From: Kribbella solani
GTDB lineage: Bacteria > Actinomycetota > Actinomycetes > Propionibacteriales > Kribbellaceae
NCBI RefSeq assembly: GCF_014205295.1
Contig: NZ_JACHNF010000001.1
Location: 6,076,001 to 6,140,000 of the forward strand
Direction of reading: 5' to 3'
Length of the DNA stretch: 64,000 nucleotides
Under the pieces are notes generated by a model, which was given only the letters and a program-made list of their open reading frames with translations, was not told where the DNA came from and ran no database searches. A program made the position numbers and the translations under genes. Each line of letters starts with the position of its first letter. The first letter of the stretch is position 1. Positions 43,779-52,754 of this stretch are shown in pieces.

Positions 43779-45056
43779 GTGAAGGTCTTGGTGGTCGGGT
43801 CTGGTGGACGTGAGCATGCTCTGGCCTGGGGGTTGACCCAGGATCCGGAGGTTGAGCAGGTTGTGGCGGCGCCGGGGAATCCGGGGATCGCGGCGTTGCG
43901 GCCGGTGTTCGACGGGCAGACCGTGGTTTGCCGGGCGGTGGATGTTTCCGATCATGACGCCGTGGTGGCGCTGGCTCGGGAGCTGGAGTCCGATCTGGTG
44001 GTTGTCGGGCCGGAGGCGCCGCTGGTGGCCGGTCTGGCCGACCCGTTGCGGGATGCCGGGATCGCGGTGTTCGGGCCGTCCCGGGAGGCGGCGCGGATCG
44101 AGGGGTCGAAGGCGTTCGCGAAGGACGTGATGGCGACCGCGAGCGTGCCCACCGGCCGCGCGTACGTGTGTACGACGCCGGAGGAGGCAGCGACCGCGAT
44201 CGACGCGTTCGGGCCGCCGTACGTGGTGAAGGACGACGGGCTCGCGGCCGGCAAGGGCGTCGTGGTGACCGAGGACCGGGACGAGGCGCTCGCGCACGCG
44301 GCCGGGTGTGAGCAGGTGCTGATCGAGGAGTACCTGGACGGTCCCGAGGTCTCGCTGTTCGCGATCACGGACGGTACGACCGTGTTGCCGATGCAGCCGG
44401 CGCAGGACTTCAAGCGGCTCGCGGACGGTGACGAAGGGCCGAACACCGGCGGCATGGGCGCGTACACACCGTTGCCCTGGGCACCGGATGATCTGGTCGC
44501 GGAGATCACCGAGAAGGTGCTGCAGCCGACCGTCGACGAGCTCCGGCACCGGGGTACGCCGTTCTCCGGACTGCTCTACGCGGGTCTCGCGCTGACCTCG
44601 CGGGGTGTCCGGGTGATCGAGTTCAACTGCCGTTTCGGCGACCCGGAGACGCAGGCGCTGCTGCCGATGCTGAAGACCCCGCTCGGCGGCCTGCTGTACG
44701 CGGCGGCGACCGGCAAGCTCGGCGACCACGGCGACCTGAGCTGGCGGAACGCGACGTCGGTGGCGGTCGTGGTGGCGGCGAAGAAGTACCCGGCGAGCCC
44801 GCGCAAGGGTGATGTGATCGCCGGCATCGACCAGGCCGAGAACGACGACGTCCGGGTGTTCCACGCCGGTACCGCGCTGGACGGCGAGGAACTGGTCACG
44901 GCCGGCGGCCGCGTACTCGCGGTCAGCGCCGTCGGCAAGGACCTGGCCGAGGCGCGGCAGCGCGCGTACGCCGCCGTCGGGCAGATCCGGATCAAGGGCT
45001 CCCAGCACCGTACCGACATCGCGCTGAAGGCCGAACGCGGCGAGATCACCCTCTGA
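43779..45056 (+). CDS. purD: Phosphoribosylamine-glycine ligase
   Basis: PurD makes glycinamide ribonucleotide from phosphoribosylamine, glycine and ATP. The 425-residue ATP-grasp protein starts MKVLVVGSGGREHALAW (GTG at 43779; the upstream ATG extension is non-conserved) and shows VVVGPEAPLVAGLAD, the ATP-grasp DDGLAAGKGVVV, FKRLADGDEGPNTGGMGAYTP and EFNCRFGDPETQALLP. It is the first of the purine genes spaced along the next 18 kb. Confidence 0.97.
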   Translation: MKVLVVGSGGREHALAWGLTQDPEVEQVVAAPGNPGIAALRPVFDGQTVVCRAVDVSDHDAVVALARELESDLVVVGPEAPLVAGLADPLRDAGIAVFGPSREAARIEGSKAFAKDVMATASVPTGRAYVCTTPEEAATAIDAFGPPYVVKDDGLAAGKGVVVTEDRDEALAHAAGCEQVLIEEYLDGPEVSLFAITDGTTVLPMQPAQDFKRLADGDEGPNTGGMGAYTPLPWAPDDLVAEITEKVLQPTVDELRHRGTPFSGLLYAGLALTSRGVRVIEFNCRFGDPETQALLPMLKTPLGGLLYAAATGKLGDHGDLSWRNATSVAVVVAAKKYPASPRKGDVIAGIDQAENDDVRVFHAGTALDGEELVTAGGRVLAVSAVGKDLAEARQRAYAAVGQIRIKGSQHRTDIALKAERGEITL

Positions 45057-45130
45057 TCGACGCCCGCGCGAACCGGTCCCGGATACAGTCGGGAATTCGA
45101 TGGAACCGGATTCAGGGGTCGGGGGTGTAG

Positions 45131-45625
45131 GTGGGTATGGAGACGGAGGGGCTGCGGGATTTCTACCGCGCGTACCAGCCACGGCTGGTCGGGGTGATCT
45201 CGTTGCTGACCGGGTCGCGCGCCGAGGCCGAGGACATCGTCCAGGAAGCGTTCGTCCGGTTGGTGCCGCGCTGGCAGAAGGTCTCGCGGTACGACTCTCC
45301 GGAGGCGTGGGTACGCCTGGTGGCCGTGCGGTTGGCGGCCAACCGGCACCGTGACGGCAACCGGTTCCGGCAGCTGTTCCACCGGCTGCCGGCCGAGCAG
45401 GTCGCGGACCCCGCCGATGGTTACACGGGTGATCTGGAGCAGGCTCTCGCCGGCCTGCCGATGCCGACCCGGCAGGCCGTCGTCCTCCATTACGTCTGCG
45501 ACCTGAGCGTGGCTCAGGTCGCGGACGCGCTCGGGATCGCGGAAGGCACGGTCAAGTCGCGCCTGTCCCGCGCCCGGGACACCCTGTCCGCATCATTGCT
45601 GTTGAGGAGTGACGACCATGCCTGA
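45131..45625 (+). CDS. SigE-family ECF RNA polymerase sigma factor
   Basis: This 164-residue ECF sigma factor has region 2 (FYRAYQPRLVGVISLLTGSRAEAEDIVQEAFVRLVPRW) and region 4 (LAGLPMPTRQAVVLHYVCDLSVAQVADALGIAEGTVKSRLSRARDTL). Start may be GTG 45131 or the ATG at 45137, which has AGGTGGGT before it. It overlaps the downstream membrane protein by eight bases, so the pair is a sigma/anti-sigma-type operon. Confidence 0.93.
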   Translation: MGMETEGLRDFYRAYQPRLVGVISLLTGSRAEAEDIVQEAFVRLVPRWQKVSRYDSPEAWVRLVAVRLAANRHRDGNRFRQLFHRLPAEQVADPADGYTGDLEQALAGLPMPTRQAVVLHYVCDLSVAQVADALGIAEGTVKSRLSRARDTLSASLLLRSDDHA

Positions 45626-46232
45626 TCTGCAGGAGGACCTGCGGGCCCTGGCGGACCGCCGGACGGCCGAGTCGGCGGGTGACTTCGACTCCGTGCTGAC
45701 CACGGCCCGGACCCGTAAGCGCCGCCGGACCGCCGGCCTGTCCGTGATCGGCGCGGCCGTGGTGGTCGGTGCCGTCGCGATCGTGCCGACGCTGCGGCCG
45801 GCGCCCAACGACACCCCGGTGGCGAACCTTCCGGTACCGCCGAACGCGGTCGCCACGCCGGAGGTCTCGGTGCAGCCGACCACCGAGCCGGCCGTGAAGG
45901 CCGGTCCGCTCGGGATCAAGTCGCTGTCGAAGTCGGCCGGTGGTCAGTTCGTCGCGTCGTTCCCGGACAAGAAGGTCCGGGCCGCGACCTTCACGCTGGC
46001 GTCGACGGCGAAGCCGGACGTGCCGCTGTACACGCTGGTCGCGAAGATCCCGGGTGACGCGACGACGCCGCATTCGTGGCCCGCGATCCAGGGTGAGGCC
46101 GGGATGGCGATTCCGTCCTACCAGAGCGCCGGCCCGTACACGCTGGCTGTTCCGAAGGGCCTCGCCGCGGGCTCGTACCAGGTCTGCACGCTGTCCGGCG
46201 CGAAGCTCTGTGGTCTGGTGACGGTCAAGTAG
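45618..46232 (+). CDS. Membrane protein coupled to the sigma factor, possible anti-sigma
   Basis: The 204-residue product starts at ATG 45618 with GAGGAG eight bases upstream. Residues 1-38 are cytoplasmic and charged (ALADRRTAES…TRKRRR), residues 40-60 a transmembrane helix, and the remainder extracytoplasmic with a Pro/Thr linker then a beta-rich domain ending in a Cys pair (VCTLSGAKLCGLV). The topology fits an anti-sigma partner of the overlapping SigE-family factor, but no zinc HXXXCXXC motif is present, so the role is inferred from position. Confidence 0.78.
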   Translation: MPDLQEDLRALADRRTAESAGDFDSVLTTARTRKRRRTAGLSVIGAAVVVGAVAIVPTLRPAPNDTPVANLPVPPNAVATPEVSVQPTTEPAVKAGPLGIKSLSKSAGGQFVASFPDKKVRAATFTLASTAKPDVPLYTLVAKIPGDATTPHSWPAIQGEAGMAIPSYQSAGPYTLAVPKGLAAGSYQVCTLSGAKLCGLVTVK

Positions 46233-46256
46233 CAGCCGTCTGGGAGAATGGGGTTC

Positions 46257-47684
46257 GTGACCAAACCCCGGATCCCCAACGTTCTCGCCGCGCGCTACGC
46301 CAGTCTGTCGATGGCGGAGCTGTGGTCGCCAGAGCACAAGATCGTGCTCGAGCGGAAGCTCTGGGTGGCGGTACTGCGGGCCCAGCGCGAGCTCGGGGTC
46401 GCGGTGCCGGACGGGGTCGTCGAGGACTACGAGCGGGTGATCGGCCAGGTCGACCTGGAGTCGATCGCGGCCCGGGAGCGGGTCACCCGGCATGACGTGA
46501 AGGCACGGATCGAGGAGTTCAGCGCGCTCGCGGGGCACGAACACATCCACAAGGGGATGACGAGTCGTGACCTGACCGAGAACGTGGAGCAGCTCCAGAT
46601 CCGCGCCGGTCTGGAGCTGATCCGGGACCGCGCGGTGGCGACTGCCGTGCGGCTCGGGCAGCTGGCGGCGGACCATGCGGCGCTGGTGCTGACCGGCCGT
46701 TCGCACAACGTGGCCGCTCAGGCGACCACGCTCGGCAAGCGGTTCGCCTCGGCGGCGGACGAGTTGCTGGTCGCGGTCGCGCGGCTCGAGGAGCTGATCG
46801 AGCGGTACCCGCTGCGTGGCATCAAGGGCCCGGTCGGTACGGCGCAGGACATGCTCGACCTGTTCGGCGGCGATGCGGAGAAGCTGGCCACGCTGGAAAC
46901 CACGATCGCCCAGCACCTCGGGTTCAACCAGGCGCTGACCAGCGTCGGCCAGGTGTACCCGCGGTCGCTCGATTACGAGGTCGTGTCCGCGCTGGTCCAG
47001 CTGGCCGCCGGGCCGTCGAGCCTGGCGACCACGATCCGGCTGATGGCCGGGCACGAGCTGGTCACCGAGGGGTTCAAGGAGGGCCAGGTCGGGTCCTCGG
47101 CGATGCCGCACAAGATGAACACCCGGTCCTGTGAGCGGGTGAACGGTCTCGCGGTCATCCTGCGTGGGTACGCGTCGATGGCCGGCGAGCTGGCGGGTAC
47201 GCAGTGGAACGAGGGCGACGTGTTCTGCTCGGTCGTCCGCCGGGTCGCGCTGCCGGACGCGTTCTTCGCGCTGGACGGCCTGTTCGAGACGTTCCTGACC
47301 GTGCTGGACGAGTTCGGCGTGTACCCGGCGGTGGTCGCCCGTGAGCTGGAGCGGTACCTGCCGTTCCTCACCACCACCAAGGTGCTGATGGCCGCGGTGA
47401 AGAACGGGGTCGGCCGGGAAACCGCGCACGAGGTGATCAAGGAGCACGCGGTCGCGACCGCGCTCGACCTGCGCAAGGGCCTGCCCGCGAACGACCTGTT
47501 CCACCGCCTCGGGACCGACGGCCGGCTCGGGCTGACCGAGGAGCAGATCGTCGGCATCGTCGGCGAGCCCCTTTCCTTCACCGGCGCGGCAGTCGCCCAG
47601 GTCGGCGCCGTCGTCGCCCAGATCGACGAACTCGCCAAGCGCCACCCGGAAGCAGCCGCGTACACCCCGGGCGACATCCTCTGA
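46257..47684 (+). CDS. purB: Adenylosuccinate lyase
   Basis: PurB acts twice in purine synthesis, releasing fumarate from SAICAR and from adenylosuccinate. The 475-residue protein begins MTKPRIPNVLAARYASLSM from GTG 46257; the ATG at 46248 would add three residues. Conserved parts are HEHIHKGMTSRDLTENVE, TGRSHNVAAQATTLGKRFA with the catalytic-region His, and the fumarase-superfamily signature VGSSAMPHKMNTRSCER. GAGAAT (46244-46249) ends seven bases before the GTG, another leaderless geometry. Confidence 0.97.
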   Translation: MTKPRIPNVLAARYASLSMAELWSPEHKIVLERKLWVAVLRAQRELGVAVPDGVVEDYERVIGQVDLESIAARERVTRHDVKARIEEFSALAGHEHIHKGMTSRDLTENVEQLQIRAGLELIRDRAVATAVRLGQLAADHAALVLTGRSHNVAAQATTLGKRFASAADELLVAVARLEELIERYPLRGIKGPVGTAQDMLDLFGGDAEKLATLETTIAQHLGFNQALTSVGQVYPRSLDYEVVSALVQLAAGPSSLATTIRLMAGHELVTEGFKEGQVGSSAMPHKMNTRSCERVNGLAVILRGYASMAGELAGTQWNEGDVFCSVVRRVALPDAFFALDGLFETFLTVLDEFGVYPAVVARELERYLPFLTTTKVLMAAVKNGVGRETAHEVIKEHAVATALDLRKGLPANDLFHRLGTDGRLGLTEEQIVGIVGEPLSFTGAAVAQVGAVVAQIDELAKRHPEAAAYTPGDIL

Positions 47685-47740
47685 GCCCTTGGCGTGGCCG
47701 GATAGCTGCCCGGCTGGGGCGATGTGACATTCTCTAGGGC

Positions 47741-48097
47741 GTGTTCGCACCGCTCACCTGGGTACTAGTCGCGTTGTCGCTGGCCGCGATGGTGTACGCC
47801 GTTGTCCTGGCCGCGCGGAACAAGCGGATCGACTGGACCGTGCTGGGAATCATCGGCGTGATCGAGGTCGCGTTGATCGCGCAGCTGGTGATCGGGATCG
47901 TGCAGCTGAGCGGTGCCGAGCGGGACGTGTCTGGGCCGTTCTTCGTCGGCTATCTGATCGGTTCGCTGCTCGTGCTGCCGGTCGGTGCGTTCTGGGCGCT
48001 GGCGGAGAGCAGCCGTTGGGGCGCCGGCGCGCTGGCGGTCGCGTGCCTGGTGGTCCCCATTCTCGAGCTGCGGCTGCACGAAGTCTGGACGGCGTGA
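47741..48097 (+). CDS. Small four-helix membrane protein
   Basis: This 118-residue protein has four hydrophobic segments (about residues 4-24, 34-55, 66-85, 92-110) joined by short polar loops (RNKRID, SGAERDV, ESSRW). No family is recognised with certainty. GTG start; CATTCT (47728-47733) ends seven bases before it. It precedes the next membrane protein by one base, so both are probably one unit. Confidence 0.75.
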   Translation: MFAPLTWVLVALSLAAMVYAVVLAARNKRIDWTVLGIIGVIEVALIAQLVIGIVQLSGAERDVSGPFFVGYLIGSLLVLPVGAFWALAESSRWGAGALAVACLVVPILELRLHEVWTA

Positions 48098-48098
48098 G

Positions 48099-48491
48099 AT
48101 GGCCGATCCAGCCGCGACGAAACACGGTCCGGGCCGGATTCTGATCGCGGTGTACGGCGTGTTCGCGCTGGCCGCGACGGCCCGGGCCGCCGTCCAGATC
48201 GCCACCAAGTTCCACGAGGCGCCGATCGCGTACCTGCTGTCGGCCGTTGCCGCGATCATCTATTGCGCGGCGACGTTCGCGCTGGCGAAGGCGACCACGG
48301 TGTCCCGCAAGGTCGCCACCGCCGCGATCGCGATCGAACTCGTCGGGGTGATCGGCGTCGGCGCGTTCAGTTACGCCGTACCGGACGACTTCCCGGACGC
48401 GACCGTGTGGTCGCATTTCGGTCAGGGCTACGGATTCGTACCGCTGGTGCTGCCCGTACTCGGCCTGCTCTGGCTTCGTCGCACCCGGTAA
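48099..48491 (+). CDS. Small four-helix membrane protein
   Basis: The 130-residue protein has hydrophobic segments at about 14-34, 44-63, 71-90 and 108-127, a basic C-terminus (LRRTR) and a periplasmic-type loop (VPDDFPDATVWSHFGQGYG). Unrecognised but consistent with small integral membrane proteins of actinobacteria. It starts one base after the preceding gene ends and is probably co-translated with it. Confidence 0.75.
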   Translation: MADPAATKHGPGRILIAVYGVFALAATARAAVQIATKFHEAPIAYLLSAVAAIIYCAATFALAKATTVSRKVATAAIAIELVGVIGVGAFSYAVPDDFPDATVWSHFGQGYGFVPLVLPVLGLLWLRRTR

Positions 48492-48554
48492 CTGCCAGCA
48501 AACTCCCAGCCACCCGCAGGGGCCGGCTCAGGTTCGCCGGACAGCATCGGTGCC

Positions 48555-49775
48555 ATGGAGATTCCAGGTCACCCTCGGGTCGAGATCGTCGTACCCGTCA
48601 AGAACGAGGAGAACGACCTCGGACCGAACATCAGGCGGCTCCGTGAGTTCCTCGACACCGCCTTCCCGTTCTCGGCCGAGGTCTGCATCGCGGACAACGG
48701 AAGTACGGACGCGACCTATGAGATCGGCGCGCTGCTCGCCGCGGAGCTGCCCGGGGTCCGGGTGGTACGGCTGGAGCAGTCCGGGCGTGGCCGGGCGCTG
48801 AAGCAGGTCTGGTCCGCGAGCAACGCAGAGGTGCTCGCGTACATGGACGTCGACCTGTCCACCAACCTGAACGCGCTGCTTCCGTTGGTCGCGCCATTGC
48901 TGGCCGGCCACAGCGATGTTGCCATCGGCACCCGATTGGCGAAGAGCTCCCGGGTGGTCCGGCGGCCGAAGCGCGAGTTCATCTCCCGCTCGTACAACCT
49001 GTTGCTGCGGGCAACTTTGAGCGCGCACTTCTCGGACGCGCAGTGCGGGTTCAAGGCGATCCGCGCCGAGGTCGCGCGCGAGTTGCTGCCGCTGGTCGAG
49101 GACACCAGCTGGTTCTTCGACACCGAGCTGCTGGTGCTGGCCGAGAAGGCCGGTCTGCGCATCCACGAGGTGCCGGTGGACTGGATCGACGACCTGGATT
49201 CGCGGGTCGCGATCGCGAAGACGGTCGGCGAGGACCTGCGCGGCATCGCCCGGCTGATGCGGAGCCGGGCGGACCTCGAACCGGTGCGGCAGAAGTACGG
49301 CCGGCCGCGAATCCTCGACCCGCGGACCGCCATGGCCGCGCGCGTACTGCGGTTCTGCGCGGTGGGCGTGCTCAGCACCGCGGCGTACGCGCTGCTCTAT
49401 CTCGTGCTGCGGCAGGGCATGCCGGCCCAGGTCGCGAACCTGCTGGCCCTGCTGATCACCGCGGTCGGCAACACCGCGCTCAACCGGCGGATCACGTTCG
49501 GCGTACGCGGCGTGGAGGGCCGGTGGCGGCATCAACTCCGCGGACTGGTCACCTTCGGCATCGGCTGGAGCCTGACCGCGGCGTCGCTGTGGCTGCTGCA
49601 CACGGCCGTCGCCGCGCCGCACCAGGCGGTCGAGATCACCGTCCTGACCGCCGCGAACCTGGCTGCCACGGTGGTCCGCTTCAGCCTCTTCCAGACGTGG
49701 GTGTTCGACGACGACGCGCCCACATTGCCCGCCTTCGAATCACCGGCGGTCCTCGATCAAACCCGGAGCAACTGA
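48555..49775 (+). CDS. GT2 glycosyltransferase fused to GtrA-type membrane domain
   Basis: This 406-residue fusion has a GT2 domain in residues 8-235 (VEIVVPVKNEENDLGPNI, IADNGSTDATYEI, MDVDLSTNLN as the DxD, and DAQCGFKAI) and a four-helix GtrA-like domain in 265-385 (RFCAVGVLSTAAYALLYLVLRQG…FSLFQTWVF). The pattern suggests synthesis of a polyprenyl-phosphate sugar and its flipping across the membrane by one protein. The stop overlaps the ATG of the GT39-type gene (TGATG), which would use the product. Confidence 0.93.
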   Translation: MEIPGHPRVEIVVPVKNEENDLGPNIRRLREFLDTAFPFSAEVCIADNGSTDATYEIGALLAAELPGVRVVRLEQSGRGRALKQVWSASNAEVLAYMDVDLSTNLNALLPLVAPLLAGHSDVAIGTRLAKSSRVVRRPKREFISRSYNLLLRATLSAHFSDAQCGFKAIRAEVARELLPLVEDTSWFFDTELLVLAEKAGLRIHEVPVDWIDDLDSRVAIAKTVGEDLRGIARLMRSRADLEPVRQKYGRPRILDPRTAMAARVLRFCAVGVLSTAAYALLYLVLRQGMPAQVANLLALLITAVGNTALNRRITFGVRGVEGRWRHQLRGLVTFGIGWSLTAASLWLLHTAVAAPHQAVEITVLTAANLAATVVRFSLFQTWVFDDDAPTLPAFESPAVLDQTRSN

Positions 49776-51868
49776 TGACCACGCTGTCCGATCCCGTCGA
49801 GGCGACTCGGCCGCGGGCCATCACGTACACGCTCGGCAAGGACAAGGTCCTGTACGGCGGGCTGCTGGTACTGACCGCGATCGCCTATTTATGGGGACTT
49901 TCCAAGAACGCGTACGCCAACGAGTACTACGCGGCCGCCGTCCAAGCCGGATCGACGAGCTGGAAGGCCTGGTTCTTCGGGTCTTTCGATGCTTCGAGTT
50001 TCATCACCGTCGACAAGACGCCCGCATCGTTGTGGGTGATGGGTTTGTCGGCGCGGATCTTCGGCTTCAGCAGTTGGAGCATGCTCGTACCGCAGGCGTT
50101 GATGGGGGTCGCGAGCGTCGGATTCGTGTACGTGTCGGTGCGGCGCTGGTTTTCCGCGAATGCCGGTCTGCTCGCTGGGGCGATCCTTGCCTTGACGCCG
50201 GTCGCGGTGTTGATGTTCCGGTTCAACAATCCTGATGCGCTGCTGATTCTGCTGTTGTGCGCCGGGGCTTGGGCGGTTACGCGGGCGATCGACTCGTCGA
50301 CGCATGCCGCTCGATGGATGATGCTGGCCGGGGCGCTGGTCGGGTTCGGGTTCCTGACGAAGATGTTGCAGGCGTTCTTGATCCTGCCGGCGTTCGGGTT
50401 GGCGTACCTCGTCGCCGGGAAGCCACGGTTGGGGAAGCGCGTCCTGCATCTCGTACTGGCGACTGGGTCGTTGATCGTCAGCGCCGGGTGGTGGGTCGCG
50501 ATTGTCGAGCTGCTGCCTGCTTCGGCGCGACCGTACATTGGCGGGTCGTCGACGAACAGCATTCTCGAATTGACGCTCGGGTACAACGGACTTGGTCGGT
50601 TGAACGGCAACGAAACCGGGTCGGTCGGCGGCGGCGTCGGGAATCCTGGATGGGGCGGTTCCACTGGCGTACAGCGATTGTTCGGTGGGGAATTCGCTTC
50701 GCAGATCGCCTGGTTGTTGCCGGCCGCGTTGCTGGCGACCGTTGTGTTGGTGGTTGCCGCGGGCAAGGCGCCGCGTACGGATCGGAAGCGCGCGTTCGCG
50801 TTGCTGTGGGGCGGGTGGCTGGTCGTCACCGGGCTGGTGTTCAGTTACATGCAGGGCATCATCCACAGCTACTACATGATCGCGCTGGCGCCGGCGATCG
50901 GTGCGGTGATCGGCGCGGCGATGTTCGTACTGTGGCGGCGCCGGGGCGAGTGGTTGCCTCGGGCAACTCTTGCTGGTGGAATTCTGCTGACGGCCGGGTG
51001 GGGGTTCGCGCTGCTTCGGCAGACGCCGACCTGGCAGCCCTGGTTGCGGTGGGTCGTGCTGATCACGGGCGTCGTTGCTGCGGGGTTGCTGATGCTGCTG
51101 CCGGAGCTGAAGCTGCATCGGACGGCGGTACGGCGGGCTGGATTGTTCACGGCGGCTCTGCTTGCCGTGAGCGCATTGGCCGGGCCTACTGCGTACTCCG
51201 TGGAGACCATCAGCTCGGCGCACGCCGGCGCACTGCCGTCGGCGGGCCCGTCTGGTACTGGCGGAATGGGCGGATTGGGGCGCATGGGCATGATGCCGCC
51301 CGGCCAACTGAGCACACAGAACGGGAACGGGACTGGTACGCAGAATGGGACCGGCCAGCAGAACGGGGCCGGTGCGCAGAACGGGGCTGGTGCGCAGAAC
51401 GGGGCTGGTGCGCAGAACGGGGCTGGTGCGCAGAACGGGACTGGGCGGTTTGGTCGCGGTACGGGTGGCGGCGGGATGGGCGGGGCCGGCGGGTTCCTGG
51501 GCGGCGGCGGAATCAGCAGCGTCTCCAGCGAACTGGTAACCCTGCTGCAACAGGGCGCGAAGGGCTACACCTGGGCAGCCGCCGCGGTAACCGCCAACGG
51601 CGCCGCCCCGCTCCAGATCGCCTCCGGTCAGCCGATCATGGCAATCGGCGGCTTCAACGGCACCGACCCCGCCCCCTCGCTGGCCGAGTTCAAGCAGCTA
51701 GTTGCTCAAGGCAAGATCCACTACTTCATCGGCTCCTCCGGCTTCGGCGGCCCCGGCGGTCGCGACGGCACCTCCTCGGAAATCGCCACCTGGGTAGCCC
51801 AAACCTTCAAATCCCAAACCGTAGGCAACGCCACCGTCTACGACCTGACCACCAACGCTGGAGCCTGA
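49775..51868 (+). CDS. GT39-type (PMT/ArnT-like) membrane glycosyltransferase with QNGAGA repeats
   Basis: This 697-residue protein has a GT-C fold: about eleven helices (residues 25-490), first-loop acidic site ANEYYAAAVQAG and the VDKTPASLWVMGLSARIFG segment typical of PMT/ArnT relatives. It transfers a lipid-linked sugar outside the membrane. After the last helix comes a Gly/Asn/Gln low-complexity segment (about 500-575) made of QNGAGA repeats, then an extracytoplasmic domain of about 110 residues ending GNATVYDLTTNAGA. It is coupled upstream to the GT2-GtrA gene and followed by a repeat-rich membrane protein. Confidence 0.92.
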   Translation: MTTLSDPVEATRPRAITYTLGKDKVLYGGLLVLTAIAYLWGLSKNAYANEYYAAAVQAGSTSWKAWFFGSFDASSFITVDKTPASLWVMGLSARIFGFSSWSMLVPQALMGVASVGFVYVSVRRWFSANAGLLAGAILALTPVAVLMFRFNNPDALLILLLCAGAWAVTRAIDSSTHAARWMMLAGALVGFGFLTKMLQAFLILPAFGLAYLVAGKPRLGKRVLHLVLATGSLIVSAGWWVAIVELLPASARPYIGGSSTNSILELTLGYNGLGRLNGNETGSVGGGVGNPGWGGSTGVQRLFGGEFASQIAWLLPAALLATVVLVVAAGKAPRTDRKRAFALLWGGWLVVTGLVFSYMQGIIHSYYMIALAPAIGAVIGAAMFVLWRRRGEWLPRATLAGGILLTAGWGFALLRQTPTWQPWLRWVVLITGVVAAGLLMLLPELKLHRTAVRRAGLFTAALLAVSALAGPTAYSVETISSAHAGALPSAGPSGTGGMGGLGRMGMMPPGQLSTQNGNGTGTQNGTGQQNGAGAQNGAGAQNGAGAQNGAGAQNGTGRFGRGTGGGGMGGAGGFLGGGGISSVSSELVTLLQQGAKGYTWAAAAVTANGAAPLQIASGQPIMAIGGFNGTDPAPSLAEFKQLVAQGKIHYFIGSSGFGGPGGRDGTSSEIATWVAQTFKSQTVGNATVYDLTTNAGA
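51359..51448 (+). repeat. 18-base tandem repeats within the GT39-type gene
   Basis: CAGAACGGGGCTGGTGCG repeats in four near-exact copies (51359, 51377, 51395, 51413), with a degenerate fifth to 51448; three copies are identical. They encode QNGAGA. Such arrays vary in copy number by slippage. Confidence 0.9.
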
Positions 51869-51869
51869 T

Positions 51870-52520
51870 ATGCCAAACCACCCCAACCAACCCCACGAAA
51901 ACCCCGCCAACCCAACCAACGTCAACCCATCCATCCCCGCCAACGCAACCAACCCCGCCAACCCGGCCTATGCAACCAACCCCGCCATCCCCGCCAACTC
52001 AACGAACCCGACCGGCCCGACCGGCCCGATCGATCCGGACGTCGGCCAGGGTGTACCAGCGGGTCCTCCCGTGTCTCCCGCTCCGCCGGCGTCGAGCGCG
52101 GCGCAGCCAGTCACCGGTGGCAAACGTCCAAGCAACGTGGTCCTCGCCGGCGCCGGTTCCGTACTAGCTGTTCTCGCCTTCCTGGGCGGCATGGCAGTAG
52201 GCCACTCCTGGGACGGAACCAGCAATCAGCAGGGCCAGCTCGGCGGCCCCGGCGGCGGCTTCCGAGGCGGCTTCCCCGGCCAAGGCAATGGCACCGGCAA
52301 TGGCACCGGCAATGGCACCGGCAATGGCACCGGCAACGGAACCTTCCCCGGCCAAGGCACCACCGGCCAGGGTCAGGGCACCACGGGCCAGGGTCAGGGC
52401 ACCACGGGCCAGGGTCAGGGGGCGACCGGCCAAGGTCAGGGGGCGACCGGCCAGGGATCGACCGGGCAGGGGGCGCAGCAGGGTCAGGGAACGCAGCCGG
52501 GTCAGACCCAAACCGGCTGA
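51870..52520 (+). CDS. Low-complexity membrane protein with GNGT and GQGQ repeats
   Basis: The 216-residue product starts one base after the GT39-type gene ends. It has an Asn/Pro-rich N-terminus (NPANPTN-type repeats, residues 1-60), one transmembrane helix (about 90-112; VVLAGAGSVLAVLAFLGGMAVG), and a C-terminus of GNGT repeats (12-base units near 52285-52340) followed by TTGQGQG repeats. There is no recognisable domain. It probably works at the envelope with the two glycosyltransferases; a Gly/Thr/Gln-rich exposed tail could be a glycosylation substrate, which is speculation. Confidence 0.8.
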   Translation: MPNHPNQPHENPANPTNVNPSIPANATNPANPAYATNPAIPANSTNPTGPTGPIDPDVGQGVPAGPPVSPAPPASSAAQPVTGGKRPSNVVLAGAGSVLAVLAFLGGMAVGHSWDGTSNQQGQLGGPGGGFRGGFPGQGNGTGNGTGNGTGNGTGNGTFPGQGTTGQGQGTTGQGQGTTGQGQGATGQGQGATGQGSTGQGAQQGQGTQPGQTQTG

Positions 52521-52754
52521 CCGTTCCGCCAACCCGACCTGGAACACGCCCCGCCGGCGCCGAATCAGGTGAAGGTGCCGAATCCCGTGAAGGTGATGGT
52601 CGGTTCGGCCGGGCTGTGCAACCACCGCAGGCATGGATCGTGTACCGAAGGACTGGTGGTACACCTGCGAGACGGTGTACGCGGGAGTGCATTCACGCTC
52701 AGGTGCACTAGCCGCCGCCTGACCACTACCTGTTCTTCGGTACGCAACCGCCAC
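52521..52754. other. Gap between repeat-rich protein and TetR genes
   Basis: Short overlapping frames exist on both strands, none with convincing codon bias or ribosome site. GTGAAGGTG and GCCGAATC recur near 52557-52595. I see no supported gene. Confidence 0.4.

Noticed and set aside
45552-47750. A 732-codon open frame on the minus strand
   Set aside because: It is antisense to the sigma partner gene and purB; the translation is low-complexity Arg/Gln/His-rich without any domain.
49043-52167. Long plus-strand frames (941 and 636 codons) overlapping the GT2-GtrA and GT39-type genes
   Set aside because: They are alternative frames; the motif-bearing frames at 48555 and 49775 are the real ones.
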